NCBI RefSeq assembly: GCF_905475465.1
Contig: NC_062236.1
Coordinates: forward strand, 1,250,001-1,314,000
Direction: 5' to 3'
From: Pieris napi
Lineage: Eukaryota > Arthropoda > Insecta > Lepidoptera > Pieridae
DNA: 64,000 nucleotides
Made by a program: the position numbers and the translations under genes. Shown here in pieces: positions 53,548-64,000 of this stretch (positions are counted from its first letter, which is position 1; every line of letters begins with the position of its first letter). The notes under the pieces are model-generated. The model saw nothing but the letters and a program-made list of their open reading frames with translations. It had not been told where the DNA came from and did no database searches.

Positions 53548-55205
53548 TAGGGGATCGAGGGGCTAGTTGTAACAATTTTAACAAATAATTGAATATCATG
53601 AGGTGTATTGGCTAAATTACTACCAAATAAACTTTGATCGATACTCTAACTATTAATCTATGAAGTCGAATTGAAATATTATCAAATCTACAGGTAACTA
53701 TCTCACAATTATGATTTTTTTGAAAAAAGGGAAGTGTTACAACTTACCCCGTGGTTGGGGCTAGTTGTAACATCTGTTGGGACAAGTAGTAACAACAAAA
53801 AAAACAAAAATGTGACACCTTCAATCTTTATTTTTCGCAGATTTTTAACTTTTCCTCTCCCCTTTCGCTTTTCTATATCATCTTTTTTTGCTTTTTCTTC
53901 ATCTTTTCTTCATATTCCCGTCTCAAAGCTTCTTTTTCAGGCGTATCTGTCAGAATAGGAGACTTCCTTTTGCGTCTGCAAATTATATTTGTTTTTCGTG
54001 GTGGCGACCAGGTAGACCATTACCAAAGGGTAATGGTCTAATCTTTCATTGGGAAAATTGATTTTGACCAGAGCAACTTGGAGTTGGTTTGTACGCAGTT
54101 TCAATGTGGCATATATTTCTGTTGTGCTGATTATCCACTTCAGGAGCAGAATCTAATAAATAGTTGCGGATGTTCAAGATTCAACGATAAATTCTCACTT
54201 TCATTTAGAACATTTTCTGATTGTTCTGTAGGATCTAGACGATCAGTAACATAAGAGGGCACAAAGTCACTATCTTGGAAAATATAAACATTCAAAGATC
54301 AAATACCAGAAGCTTTAAATCCACTGATAATATTTGCAGGGTTCAAGGCAAGTGATAATGACTCCTTCACTACACTTCGGATGTCATAAATTGCCATAGT
54401 TTTTACTGGATTATCCATGCAGTCTGTGCTCTGTTCACGTGGTTTTTAAAAGGGCCGAAGACTCCTACAACCATAGGTAGCAAATTGTGGGAGCAATGGG
54501 GGGGAAACGATAACATGATAACATTGTTTTCTTTGGCTTTTTCGACAACTGCAATATTCATACGTGAGCCATGATTATCGAGCAGTAACACAATTGGCTC
54601 TTTCTTGGTAGGTTTCGCGTGTTTGATAAAATGATCTATAAAAATCAAGAATTCTTTTTCAGTCATCCACCCTGAAGAATTGCCAGCTCCAATGCAATCT
54701 TGAGGTCCACGGCGAATGAACATTTCCGAGTATTTAAGCCGGGGAAAAATAAACATCGGTCGTCAGTAACTTACAGCAATCTGGGGGCAAATTGTAACAT
54801 GTTACAACAAACCCCGAGGTTTTGTTACAACTAGCCCCTAGATATAGTTCTTAATATTTATCACGATAACTAATAAATCAACTTAGTAATCTCGAAAACT
54901 GTTACACATAATCATAAATAGTTATATTTGAGCATAAAATAAAATACATAAAACTTCAAAGCTACGAAAATAGTAAAACTAACCAAAAATTTACGTAAGT
55001 AAAATTATAGGTTACCTGTCAACAATAAAGCGTTTGCACACACCCACTCACTACGCCGTCTGGTGGGACCATGGCTGTGGTAAAGTGGCGTGGCACTTTA
55101 TAAGTTTAAGATTAGGTAAAAAAAAAACGTGAATAAAATTCAAATTCCTATTGAAAAAGGTCTGTTACTATTTACCCCTGTTACAACAAGCCCCGCGCTC
55201 CCCTA
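53548..55205 (-). mobile_element. pogo/Tigger-type DNA transposon, decayed
   Basis: Ends: GGGGATCGAGGGGCTAGTTG (left, 53550) and, read inward on minus from 55203, GGGGAGCGCGGGGCTTGTTG; about 25-bp TIRs with TA on both sides, as in the Tc1/mariner/pogo group. The ends continue as GTTGTAACA, and more copies of the CTAGTTGTAACA word occur inside near 53760 and 54790-54835, likely transposase-binding repeats. Length 1654 bp, shorter than a typical full element, because the 5' half of the transposase gene is missing. Confidence 0.85.
53870..54756 (-). pseudogene. pogo-type transposase, C-terminal half, broken
   Basis: The minus strand carries a DDE_1-type catalytic region: GWMTEKEFLIFIDHFIKHAK, then IVLLLDNHGSRMNI (second catalytic Asp), VIMLSFPPHCSHN and GVFGPFKNHVN. 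The third catalytic Asp, normally in QPLDV, is changed here (LLPMVV). A frameshift near 54405 moves the reading to DNPVKTMAIYDIRS and ANIISGFKASGI, where a stop follows. The rest reads DFVPSYVTDRLDP and a Lys-rich tail (RRKRKSPILTDTPEKEALRR) to about 53876. The N-terminal helix-turn-helix and first Asp are absent, so it is inactive. Confidence 0.9.
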
Positions 55206-55231
55206 CTATGTAAATAACTACATATACAATA

Positions 55232-55496
55232 TACAGTGTAAACTCTTTAAAGAGACATTCGTTATAACGGAAATCTCTCTATAACGCAAAAATAGTTACT
55301 TTGTTTGGTTTAACACAAAGCCAATACATTACTTCGCTTTTTATAACGCACATCGATTCTCTATACCTAACGAAGAAATATTTTCATATTTAGACATCAA
55401 CAACATACTTAAGTGTTTTTATAATCAGCGTTCAAAACTAACTATTGATAGTAATAAAATAAGATTTTTTTTTTCTTTCATCCGTATAACACTGTA
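55232..55496. mobile_element. Tigger-like MITE
   Basis: The element at 55234-55494 begins CAGTGTAAACTCTTTAAAG and ends CGTATAACACTG, flanked by TA on both sides. TIR match is short (CAGTGT). Interior has TTCGTTATAACGG words like 50112-50200. It lies 30 bp from the pogo-type element. Confidence 0.55.
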
Positions 55497-57724
55497 TATT
55501 AATTAATTAATTTCGTCGTCGGGTATAACAATTCTGTAAGACTGATACAAAAATATTTGGAAGCCTGACTAAACCCTATCTAAGGCGCCTACCTATTCGC
55601 TGCAAAGCATTTGACACTTCATCCAGATCAGTCTACGTATGGCCACAAAAATACACGAATTCAAAACCATTTTACTACTCGCCATATCTACTTATTATGC
55701 GTATTAGCTCACGATTACAATGCAACGCGGATGGAATCCGAATGCTTCCAATCGGGAAAATTCCAATCCAATTGGAGAGATCAATCTTTCCGGGCTCAGG
55801 TTCAGGATATATTGGTCGATTGAAGAAAATTATGTAAAGCAAATAGAACTAGAACCGCTCACTGTGGGGACCGCTCATCCATATTAAACAATAATTGTGT
55901 TCAAACGAATGTTATTTACAGTTGTTTTATGGTGATTGTAAAGTTATTATAAAACGTTTTATGCGCCAGGTGAATTGATGGTTTTAATTTTATGTTTTAT
56001 GATGTGAATGCAAACGTTCATATTCTTGAACGCGAGTCATAACGTTTCGTTTTGCCTGTAGCTGAAAAGAACTTCTGCGGCAAATAATTTTATTAAAATT
56101 TTTATATTGGTTCGCGAATATTACGGAACAAAACACTAGTTATCCAGTGCTTGACACATTCGGTAGTGTCAATTTAAAAAAAAAAGCATTTTTAAGTGTC
56201 TGATAGGCACCTAGATACGCTGTTTTGCTAGTAATGGTTATGTTTTGTAATATTTATGTTTACTTAATTGTCATATATTTTAGAAAAGCTTGTAACATAT
56301 GCATTATGTATGATGTGGTGAACTTAACTGTTACCCTAACTCCAATCTTTTACCCGATTTCCATATTAGGTTTTTGTACTGCGCGATTCCAAGTTCGCCA
56401 TAACAACGCAACGGTTATTGAAACAGCCACATAAAGTTGAATACTTTAACTAACGCTATTAAGACTTAAAGTGCCTAGATTCAGAAACAAGCCTTAGCTC
56501 GAACTCTGTCAAATTCCAATACATATAAATGTATCTGTCGTACGGCCGACAGAATTAGTTTGATACTTCTTTACACTGTTGCTGTTACACGTACCTACGA
56601 TTCGTTTACAAGTTTTTTTACAATAAAGACACTTAATTTCATACCAGCGACCAGCTCCAGCACGTGACCTGTCTCTTTTTTCGGGTATAGCGTACACTCA
56701 CAAATAACATTAATTTTTATTGGTAAAAGAATTTTCAACATCGGTTCGGTTGAACCAGATACAACCACACAAACTTGACCTCTATATAATTTTAAATAAA
56801 CCTTACAAAAATATGTATTCATGTTTAACTTTGATGCGGTATATATCTTTTTATTAATAATTTGTCATTCAGATGCTTATGTATGATACAGATACATATG
56901 TTTTTATCTCGAAAGGATAAATACTCCTTTCGGCTTTAAGATTAAATTACGAACAGTTCCTATCAGACAATACATCAACCATAATTTCTCACTCTATATA
57001 TTTTGTATGTTCTATAACTAATCCAATTAAGAATAACTATAGACAATGACATCTTTAATTATTAGTATGTAATTAATGTCAAATTGGTATTCTCGGGGTT
57101 AAATCAACAGTTATGTGTAATTTAGTCAATTATAATCCTTATTAGAGGTTCAATCATATTTGTTAGGCATTGTCATCAATTATGTTAAGATGATATAAAA
57201 TTTAGAAAAAATTGCTAGTTTCAGTTGATTTCTATTCTTTTCCTATCAGCCTAGCGTCGTCTTGTACACATCTAAACCATTCTGAAATCCACTTGAACAC
57301 ATATTACATCAAAATCGTTCCATCTGGAGAAGTTTTAAGATTCATATACATAAATATGTTATGTAAGCCCTCCTCCCTTTGGGAGTATGGGCTTGCCGAT
57401 TTCCACCTGTACTTTAATCAATCATTTTACATCTGTCACATATTCCATCACCGTACGTGTATGGTCGACAGAGTATCCAGAAAACTACTTTAACGCTTTG
57501 TTACAGACGCTAAAAGCCATAAATCAATTATTTGTCCTATCAGTCGTCTCGCTAATAAATTAACGTTAATATTTTGACTAATATCTATACACTTTATGAA
57601 TACGATAATGTAAATAGTTGCTTTGTTCTCACCATCTCACTATTTAGAATAAATTTTAAACATATATATTTTTTAATATTTGGTCAGTTCTTTGAACAAT
57701 TTAATTCATTTAATCATATACACA
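55497..57724. other. Longest repeat-poor stretch; no gene recognised
   Basis: 2.2 kb without a recognisable SINE or LINE. Small frames occur at 55611 (plus), 56225 (plus), 56509 and 56595 (minus) and 57212 (plus), none with a known domain or convincing exon borders. A small hairpin TTGACAC/GTGTCAA is near 56151-56172. Confidence 0.4.
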
Positions 57725-58015
57725 ATAAAAATAATTAAAAAGAAAAAAAAACTTTGGCAGTGTACCTTTAACGCTGGCAGCATTTCCTCGCCTATTGCGA
57801 TACTTATTCGTTGAGCCAGTAAAGCACCAGTTCTGTGGTCACCGGTACTATCAACCAGGCGCCGACTTAAATCTTTAATAGGCGCCTGTGCACTTGAACC
57901 CCACGGCCCAAGAGTCTCTACTCCAAAGGGAACAAAATCGAAGTTGAAGGTTGTGTCTTGTGAAGCGGTAAATAGAAGACTTCCAGCCATCAAGGTGATG
58001 CTAATTGTAATTATC
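57725..58015 (-). mobile_element. Retroelement C-terminus, family C, copy 3
   Basis: The minus frame reads NFDFVPFGVETLGPWGSSAQ, then LSRRLVDSTGDHRTGALLAQ and RISIAI, after which a frameshift loses the QRGNAAS end. The A/T-rich 3' tail faces lower coordinates. Confidence 0.7.
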
Positions 58016-58389
58016 ATATTATCTGATTAACAATTTGTACATTTCCTAGCCTGCATGAACTATGTAAATTAATCGAAACCAAACATATCAATTCACCCGC
58101 ATGTTTATATGTTTGTACGTATCTGACTTATCACAAGGGGTGTCTGTATCGCGCGTCACAGGTGAGGCATAACGGCCTGGAACACGGTTATGGGACCAGC
58201 GGGTTGATATGGATCGAAAAAATTGTCCGATATTTTTATTTAGTTCTAGCGGCCTTTTATTTTTTCAAACGTTTTGTATAAATATGACAAATATTGACAT
58301 TAATATTTATTTATACTAACGTCACTCAATTGTTTCGCAATCCCGGAACCCTTAAACACTTAAACTTTATGGTATGGTGTTAAAGTTCA
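58016..58389. other. No recognisable feature
   Basis: 58130-58240 is GC-richer; unassigned. Confidence 0.4.
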
Positions 58390-58610
58390 AATTGACTTTT
58401 AAGTATTATTTCGAATCATTTGTATCGGAATATAGAAGTGTTGTTTTTAGAATTTTTCAGGCAATTTTTTTAAATTTTTTCTCGCCGTTAGAACCATCCT
58501 CTTCAAGGAATATTATAAAAAAGGAATTAGCGAAATCAGTCGAGCTGCTCTCAAGATTTGCGCTTAGCAACGCATACAGCGGTTCATTTTTATATTATGG
58601 ATTAAACAAG
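58390..58610 (-). mobile_element. Helitron-like remnant, second type
   Basis: On the minus strand: ATAATATAAAAATGAACCGC, GTTGCTAAGCGCAAATC, GAGCAGCTCGACTGATTTCG, then GGTTCTAACGGCGAG. The order TATAAAAATGAA...CGCTAA...CTGGACCGATTTCGC is typical of a lepidopteran non-autonomous Helitron 5' part. A 93-codon plus frame across it is incidental. Confidence 0.5.
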
Positions 58611-59597
58611 ATCAGAGAGCAACTGAAGTCAACGATCGATTCTACGCACTACTGACAAATTGACTTTGACACATTGACAATTTACAACCTGTAAGATGTC
58701 TCTGATATCGCGTGGTATTGCCATTCTAATAAAACAAATGACATCGTGTTCTTTTCATACATAATCTCTGACATATCTGATATCTCTGATATCAATAATC
58801 TCGATAGTCATGAAGTATTAAATCGCTATTATACCCGCTAATCGCTCGTTCACGACGTCCTAAACGTCCTTTAGAACGACATAATTACCCAAAAACAGTT
58901 AAAATAATAATTGATTATGTTCATTCAACCCTTCATGCTAAACATCTCGGCCCTCGCATCGCGTGGTGTAAAATAAAATGCTATATTAGTGACTCATGGA
59001 AAACCCCATGATTCAGGCTAATCAAAAGAATATTAAATAACGTTTATACAACTTTTCCCTTAGTTTTAAATTACTTTGACATTCGAATTTCAAAACTACA
59101 TTTACCACCCCGAAATTACCACCCCTATCTATCCTTTGTCGAACACCGAAAATTAACCTATACTAATTAGCTAAAGAATATAGCTTAACATATAAGAACT
59201 ATTGGATCATAAAAAAATAATACAGATTTTGTACGACTATTATTTTAATCTATTACAGTTATTTTAAACAAGTTTTAATCACAGAAATACAAAACAATAC
59301 TATTTATTTAATATACGTAGTTACCTAGGAATATTAATATCATTGGTATCATAACAATTTCTATTCATCTGTTATCGCCCGGCAATCTCATTGTTAATAC
59401 TAACGGTACACTTTAACCGTACGAACTATTTTGTATCAAATTCGATACAGTTGTCCCTATGTTGACTATCATAGGAAATTTTATTATGTGATTAATTGAC
59501 GATGTAAATTCAAATGTGTTTGTACTTATACAGCTTGTAAAGAGAAATATCACGGGTAACTGATTCTCTAACGTTGAGAATTACTACGAGGCGCTTT
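58611..59597. other. No gene recognised
   Basis: AT-rich; repeated GATATCTCTGA-type words at 58700-58800. Confidence 0.4.
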
Positions 59598-59836
59598 TTT
59601 ATGTATTAGGAGGCAAACGGGCAGAAGGCTCATCTGATGTTAAGTGATACCGCCGCCCATGGTCACTAACATTGCCAGAAGGCTTGCAAGTGCGCTGCCG
59701 GCTTTTCAAGAATTTGTACGCTCTTGTCTTGATGGACCCTAAGTCGAATTAAATCGGAAATACTTCAGTGGGCAGCTGGTTCCACATAGTGGTGGTGCGC
59801 GGCAAAAACTGCCTTAAAAACGCTCAGTTGTGGAGA
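59598..59836 (-). mobile_element. CR1/Jockey-type LINE 3' end
   Basis: GGAGGCAAACGGGCAGAAGG to AAAACGCTCAGTTGTGGA; very complete over the last 240 bp. Confidence 0.9.
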
Positions 59837-60538
59837 AATCAGAGCTGTATCTGAAGGTGAATAGGAGAAAGTGAACATTTATATAGGGTAGAAGAAATAA
59901 CCAACATTTAAAAAATAATTAATTTATTTAATGTTTTGAAGATAACAATATAAAGAGTTAATCATACGATCATCAGAACACATCCAAGGAGATATAAAAA
60001 TTGTACAGGCAGGCATTACAAAACCAAAGCCTATTTCAATAAAGCTACATTATTTATTAGACACATGGGATGATATTTAAACAATTTTCCCAAATGAATA
60101 GAACTCATACTATACTTGCATACCTAACTTTAAACTCTGTATTATTAACTTTATATTATCCTACAGTCATAATGAGGCGTCAAGCCAAAACGTAACAATA
60201 AGCAAACACTTCTAAAAAGAAAACAAACAGGATCGTTTAGTTAATAGTTAGTACACGTCTGGCTACTGTTTGCGGTCCTCTTTTTAACAAGTACCCGCGA
60301 GACGAATCGCAAATAACGTCATGTCATTGTTGACCCGGTGTAGGGTCTCCTGTATATAAAACATAACAGCTTTTAACGTGTAAAATTGGAAAACTTTGCG
60401 TTAGGAAAACTAATAAAAAAATTGTCATGATCGTAGAACAATGTCGGATTGAAAAAAAAAACATATTTGTATACTACATTGACTAAATATTACGGCTACA
60501 TTAAAAAAAAGGGTGCGTTTACTTATGTACGCGCGTAA
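59837..60538. other. No recognisable feature
   Basis: Unique; 60250-60350 slightly GC-richer. Confidence 0.45.
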
Positions 60539-60884
60539 GAAGTTATACTTCTTTGGCATTATTAAAAATAGTTTTTGATTGCATGTAAATAATTAATTAC
60601 AATTAAATAATCAAAGACTGGAAAAGGAGTCATATAATGACTCAATAAACGTCAATAAAGTTCAGTTTACATTTGAAAAATTAAATAAATAAATATTTAT
60701 TATTATTCTCTTACATTAAGTGTAACATAAATTCTATTATTATTCGAATGTTGTTTTTAAATTATGTCCAATGCCGTAGCATCTTCCGTGGGCAACTTCA
60801 TTCTGTTAATTTTTCTGTCACGGTGCGCGCGCATCGTTAAATTTCACTCTCATCAATTTTTCGTAACGCGCCTAAAGAAGTATA
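60539..60884. mobile_element. TIR element family E
   Basis: GAAGTTATACTTCTTTGGC on the left is mirrored by GCCTAAAGAAGTATAACTTC on the right. The right subterminal GTGCGCGCGCATCG and CACTCTCATCAATTTTTCG recur at 43271-43370. Non-coding, 346 bp. Confidence 0.7.
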
Positions 60885-61352
60885 ACTTCAAAAAATTCCA
60901 CGTGTTTTAAATTTCAAATTAATCAGTCGGTAAAGTGACGAATTTCATAGAAACATGTGATGTTTCTAGAAAACTGTGTAATTTAATGTTAATTATTTTT
61001 ATTTTGTTTCAAAACAAACCCTTTTGTTTGCTTGTATGCCAATTTTCTGAATAACAGAAATGAATTAAAATAGTTATGACAAAAACTAACATGACTATAT
61101 TATTTTGAAATGGCTGTCCTGCAAAGTTTACTATTTGTCAGATCCGTCACTATTCTACGACCATGAAGAAATATTTGTTTCCGAAATTCAGTTGGAAATT
61201 ACTGCAAGCCGGTTGTCCAAATCGAATCAACGGAACGAAGGAAACCGGAATATACAATGTCAAAAACGTAATAGATTTTGACATAGTTCACACTTATTTA
61301 CACTTTGAATGTATGTATGAGAAATAAATGCCCATTATGCTATACATATACA
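60885..61352. other. No recognisable feature
   Basis: Unique. Confidence 0.5.
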
Positions 61353-61692
61353 AGCGTATCACCTCGACGTCCGTAGTTACACAACTGAGCGTTTAAGGAA
61401 GTTTTTGCCGCACGCCACCACTATGTGGAACCAGCTGCAGCCCACTAAAGTACTTCCGAACCAATTCGATAAATTTATATTATAACATAACGTCACTAAA
61501 GAAATACATACAAATAATCTAATTTTACATTTACTGCCAGTTCTCAAATCAAGGGTGTAGAACGGACAAAAAGAACTGGCAATAAACTCTCCGCTACTCT
61601 TTTTAATCAAGTTTTTTGTTTTACAGACAAAACATACATATATACTTCAAGAAAAGAGCATACCAATTCTTAAAAAACCGGCAACGCACTGT
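61353..61692 (+). mobile_element. CR1/Jockey-type LINE 3' end split by a nested insertion
   Basis: Family sequence runs ATCACCTCGACGTCCGTAG to ACCAATTCGAT (about 61470) and resumes at CTTCAAGAAAAGAGCATACC (61646). The gap is filled by a minus-strand family B element. Confidence 0.85.
61472..61625 (-). mobile_element. LINE-tail family B nested in the CR1 copy
   Basis: On the minus strand: AGAGTAGCGGAGAGTTTATT, TGCCAGTTCTTTTTGTCCG, CTACACCCTTGATTTGAGAA and ACTGGCAGTAAATGTAAAAT. Confidence 0.8.
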
Positions 61693-62666
61693 AACTGTTA
61701 TATTAAAAAGCTAATCTAACGAATAAACTGTATGCAACTTTCATAATTACAAAATTATTTAAACTCTCCAAGTTGTAAGTGATTTGTGATCTTGTCAGCA
61801 TCTTTAAATGCGATTGAGAGGTGTGTCCCATGACACCTTAACATTAACTCCAAGCCTAAACTTACATTTAACCATAAAAGTTATAAAAATATCCTCATTT
61901 GAAGCCCTCAACAAAAACGCGAGAATCATTAACGGTGTTTTGAAGCATATTTTTAATTGCTCGTATTTATTCACCCTCGCTGTTGTACGGGTTTGCGAGT
62001 ATCCTTGGTATTTCCATGGATAAAGGTCTGTCATGAGAACTAGTGTCGGTAGATAAAACACTTTAGGGGCTTCAGTGAATGTAAAACGGCTCGTAACTTA
62101 TAAAACTCGAGTGTTTTAGACTACACCTATAAATTATACGGAATTTTATGACATATTTTAGAGAACCATTTACCACGCAATTTCCGCATTCACTGAAACA
62201 AAACGAAAAGAGTCTTGAAGCACCTTTTTAATTGAAGTACTGATTCATATCACCGATTCTGTGTGATGAATAGAGGTGCTTTAGTTATCTTTGTAAGCTT
62301 AAGGTGGTTTGGATGCTGTGGACTGTTAATAGAAAACCTAGGGAACACAAGTGTACAGTTAAACGGAGTGGAGATGACCTGCACCTGTCAATTGGTGGAA
62401 GAGATAGCGATGGAAGTTTGTCGTTGACTAAGAAATTGGGTTTCATATATGGAGGTGTATAGAGAATGATGTTTAACATACACGTATTTAATATAGTATA
62501 TTTATATTTAACGAGTCGTAACTTTAACGGCCACAAACGCGAATTTACTACATTTTTAACTCGGTTTCTAGTGCTTCCAGTGGTAAGTGATATATCATTA
62601 CATCAACTTTTGATCATCTATTAAAAGGTTGAAATATTCCGCTGGATTATTGTTACTATAAAAAAA
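61693..62666. other. No gene recognised
   Basis: Unique; mirror frames at 61804-62061 and a minus frame at 62285-62536 lack motifs. Confidence 0.4.
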
Positions 62667-62901
62667 ACCAGTGGCGCTAAAATCCTTTATTAGCCTCACA
62701 TATCTGTATCTGTATCTTGATCATTAATTTTTCTAATAGGCAAGTAGGTGATCAGCCTCTTCCTGACACGTCACGTAAGCTTTTTGGGTCTAAGGCCCAT
62801 TTCCCTGCGATAGTCTCCCAAGAGACATATGCGCACACAGAAAAGTCCATTGTTGCACAGTCGTGGAAAGAACCTACGGGCTCAGGTATGAGAGTCGCAC
62901 T
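62667..62901 (-). repeat. SINE-A, decayed
   Basis: ACCAGTGGCGCTAAAATCC, AATAGGCAAGTAGGTGATCA, CTTTTTGGGTCTAAGG and TATGAGAGTCGCAC; box B lost (GTGGAAAGAACC). Confidence 0.85.
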
Positions 62902-62952
62902 TTTTATATAATCCTTACTATATAAACCAAAAGAATGTTATTTATGTATATA

Positions 62953-63155
62953 TTTTTTTTATAGAACACAGGGGCAGGAGGCTCACCTGATGTTAAGTGA
63001 TAACGCCACCCATAAACACTCTCCATTCCAGATGGCTCGAGAGTGCGATGCCGGCCTTTTAAGAATTGGGACGCTGTTTCCTCGAAGGACCCTAAGTCAA
63101 AATGTACTTCAGTGGGCAGTTGGTTCCACAGTAGTCGTGCGCGGCAGTTTTTGCC
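62953..63155 (-). mobile_element. CR1/Jockey-type LINE 3' end
   Basis: GGCAGGAGGCTCACCTGATG, GATGCCGGCCTTTTAAGAAT and ACTTCAGTGGGCAGTTGGTT. Confidence 0.9.
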
Positions 63156-63177
63156 TTTACAAAAAAAAATATACATT

Positions 63178-63300
63178 CACGTCTTTTTCCTTAAGGGGTA
63201 AACAGACCCTGACACAACTCTGGCTCAACCACTTTCATGACATTCACCATGCATACAGTTATGGGTATTTTCAACCTGTCTCTTCTCTCTTACGTCCTGG
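63178..63300. repeat. Possible interspersed repeat scrap
   Basis: ACGTCTTTTTCCTTAAGGGG and TAAACAGACCCTGACACAAC resemble a dispersed moth element; single copy in this window. Confidence 0.3.
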
Positions 63301-63750
63301 ATCTGATCCAGGTATGTAGGACGACAATGCCTGCCCAATCCGACTACACCATCCACGATTGCCTATGGTACTTGTAATCGCATTCCCAAAAACTAAACTA
63401 AAAAATAATAACAATATTTCTCTCCTAACCAGCCTTTCCGAGTCTAATTAACCAGTACAAAAGGAGTTGCACATATCAAGCCATTTATAGACAATAAATT
63501 GTCCTACATTTTTAACTTGTATACAATTAATCTAAAACATCTGTCTCGCGATTAAAAAGTACTAATTCAATACTATGTTAGCTATGTATAGCAAGTAATG
63601 AGATCAGGCGTACTTGTGTTGAATACCAATGTATGAATGTGTGCGATCTGTCATACCAGCATCATCGCAGTGTATGTTTGTTTCAGTGGTGAATATATAA
63701 CATTTTTTACAAGCTGTTTACGTCGTTTAGACAGTAGTGAAAGTCAAAGT
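63301..63750. other. No recognisable feature
   Basis: Unique. Confidence 0.5.
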
Positions 63751-64000
63751 AAATCAGTAGCGCTTCAACCTTTTTAGGTCTGGGCCTCAGATTTCTGTAT
63801 TTGTTTCATGATCATTTGTCAATCAAATACGCAAGTATTGCCTCGCCTCCTGTGCCTGACACACCGTCGACTTTTTGGGTCTAACGGTTTCCTTCACCGT
63901 TCGAGCGAATGTTAAATGCGCACATGGAATGTCCATTGGTGCACAGCCGTGGATCAAAACTACGAACTCAGGGATGAGAGTCCCACGCTAAAGCCACTAG
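63751..64000 (-). repeat. SINE-A, runs off the window
   Basis: TCAGTAGCGCTTCAACC through GGTTTCCTTCACCGTTCGAG and GTGCACAGCCGTGGATC to CTAAAGCCACTAG at the edge; the last part of the head is outside. Confidence 0.9.

Noticed and set aside
56509..56822. Minus frames as the missing first-half MBD exon
   Set aside because: They contain no GWxR...YIS pattern and lack fitting splice borders.
58374..58655. 93-codon plus frame as a gene
   Set aside because: It runs across a Helitron-like repeat with typical TGATTTCG and TATAAAAATGAA blocks on the other strand.

Overview
The window looks like AT-rich insect nuclear DNA, most likely from a butterfly or moth. This rests on the repeat content: a tRNA-headed SINE present about 20 times, many 5'-truncated CR1/Jockey-type and RTE-type LINE ends, small Helitrons ending in CTAG, and several MITE families. 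There is no operon structure and no CRISPR array. Almost all longer open frames are repeat pseudo-ORFs or chance frames. The species call is an inference from familiarity with lepidopteran repeats; no search could be run.

The only host gene I can support lies on the minus strand. Two exons with consensus AG/GT borders and matching phase are visible. The exon at 40508-40631 encodes the second half of an MBD5/MBD6-type methyl-CpG-binding-like domain (orthologue of vertebrate MBD5/6 and, I infer, Drosophila six-banded). The exon at 14675-14813 fits the basic segment that follows this domain. They are separated by a putative 25.7 kb intron, and most of the window is intron of this gene or its flank. 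The exons for the start of the MBD (beyond 40.7 kb) and for the rest of the protein (below 14.6 kb) were not found here and are probably outside the window.

Layout: 1-14.6 kb has Helitron, RTE, SINE and CR1 fragments, a TIR element at 2.4 kb, a degenerate coding-like tandem repeat at 1.1 kb and a GC-rich island at 3.25-3.49 kb. 14.7-40.5 kb is the large intron. It holds a 5S rRNA fragment inside a terminal-inverted-repeat element (15.9-16.2 kb), a mariner transposase fragment (20.6 kb), a complete Helitron (29.4 kb), a nested inverted-repeat zone (36.5-37.4 kb) and a Harbinger-like MITE (37.8 kb). 40.3-64 kb has the MBD exon, a hAT-like MITE, a 5'-inverted SINE (41.7-42.0 kb), a second Harbinger-like MITE (45.0 kb), the best CR1 copy (49.0-49.8 kb), a decayed pogo/Tigger-type transposon (53.5-55.2 kb) and further SINE/LINE ends.

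The most striking observation is at the MBD exon border. A short poly(A)-ended retroposed sequence lies between two 14-bp copies of the exon/intron junction, so the exon now has two copies of its 5' splice site. I found no new multi-gene system. The notable items are this duplicated donor, the 5S-carrying element, the twin-primed SINE and the nested palindromes.
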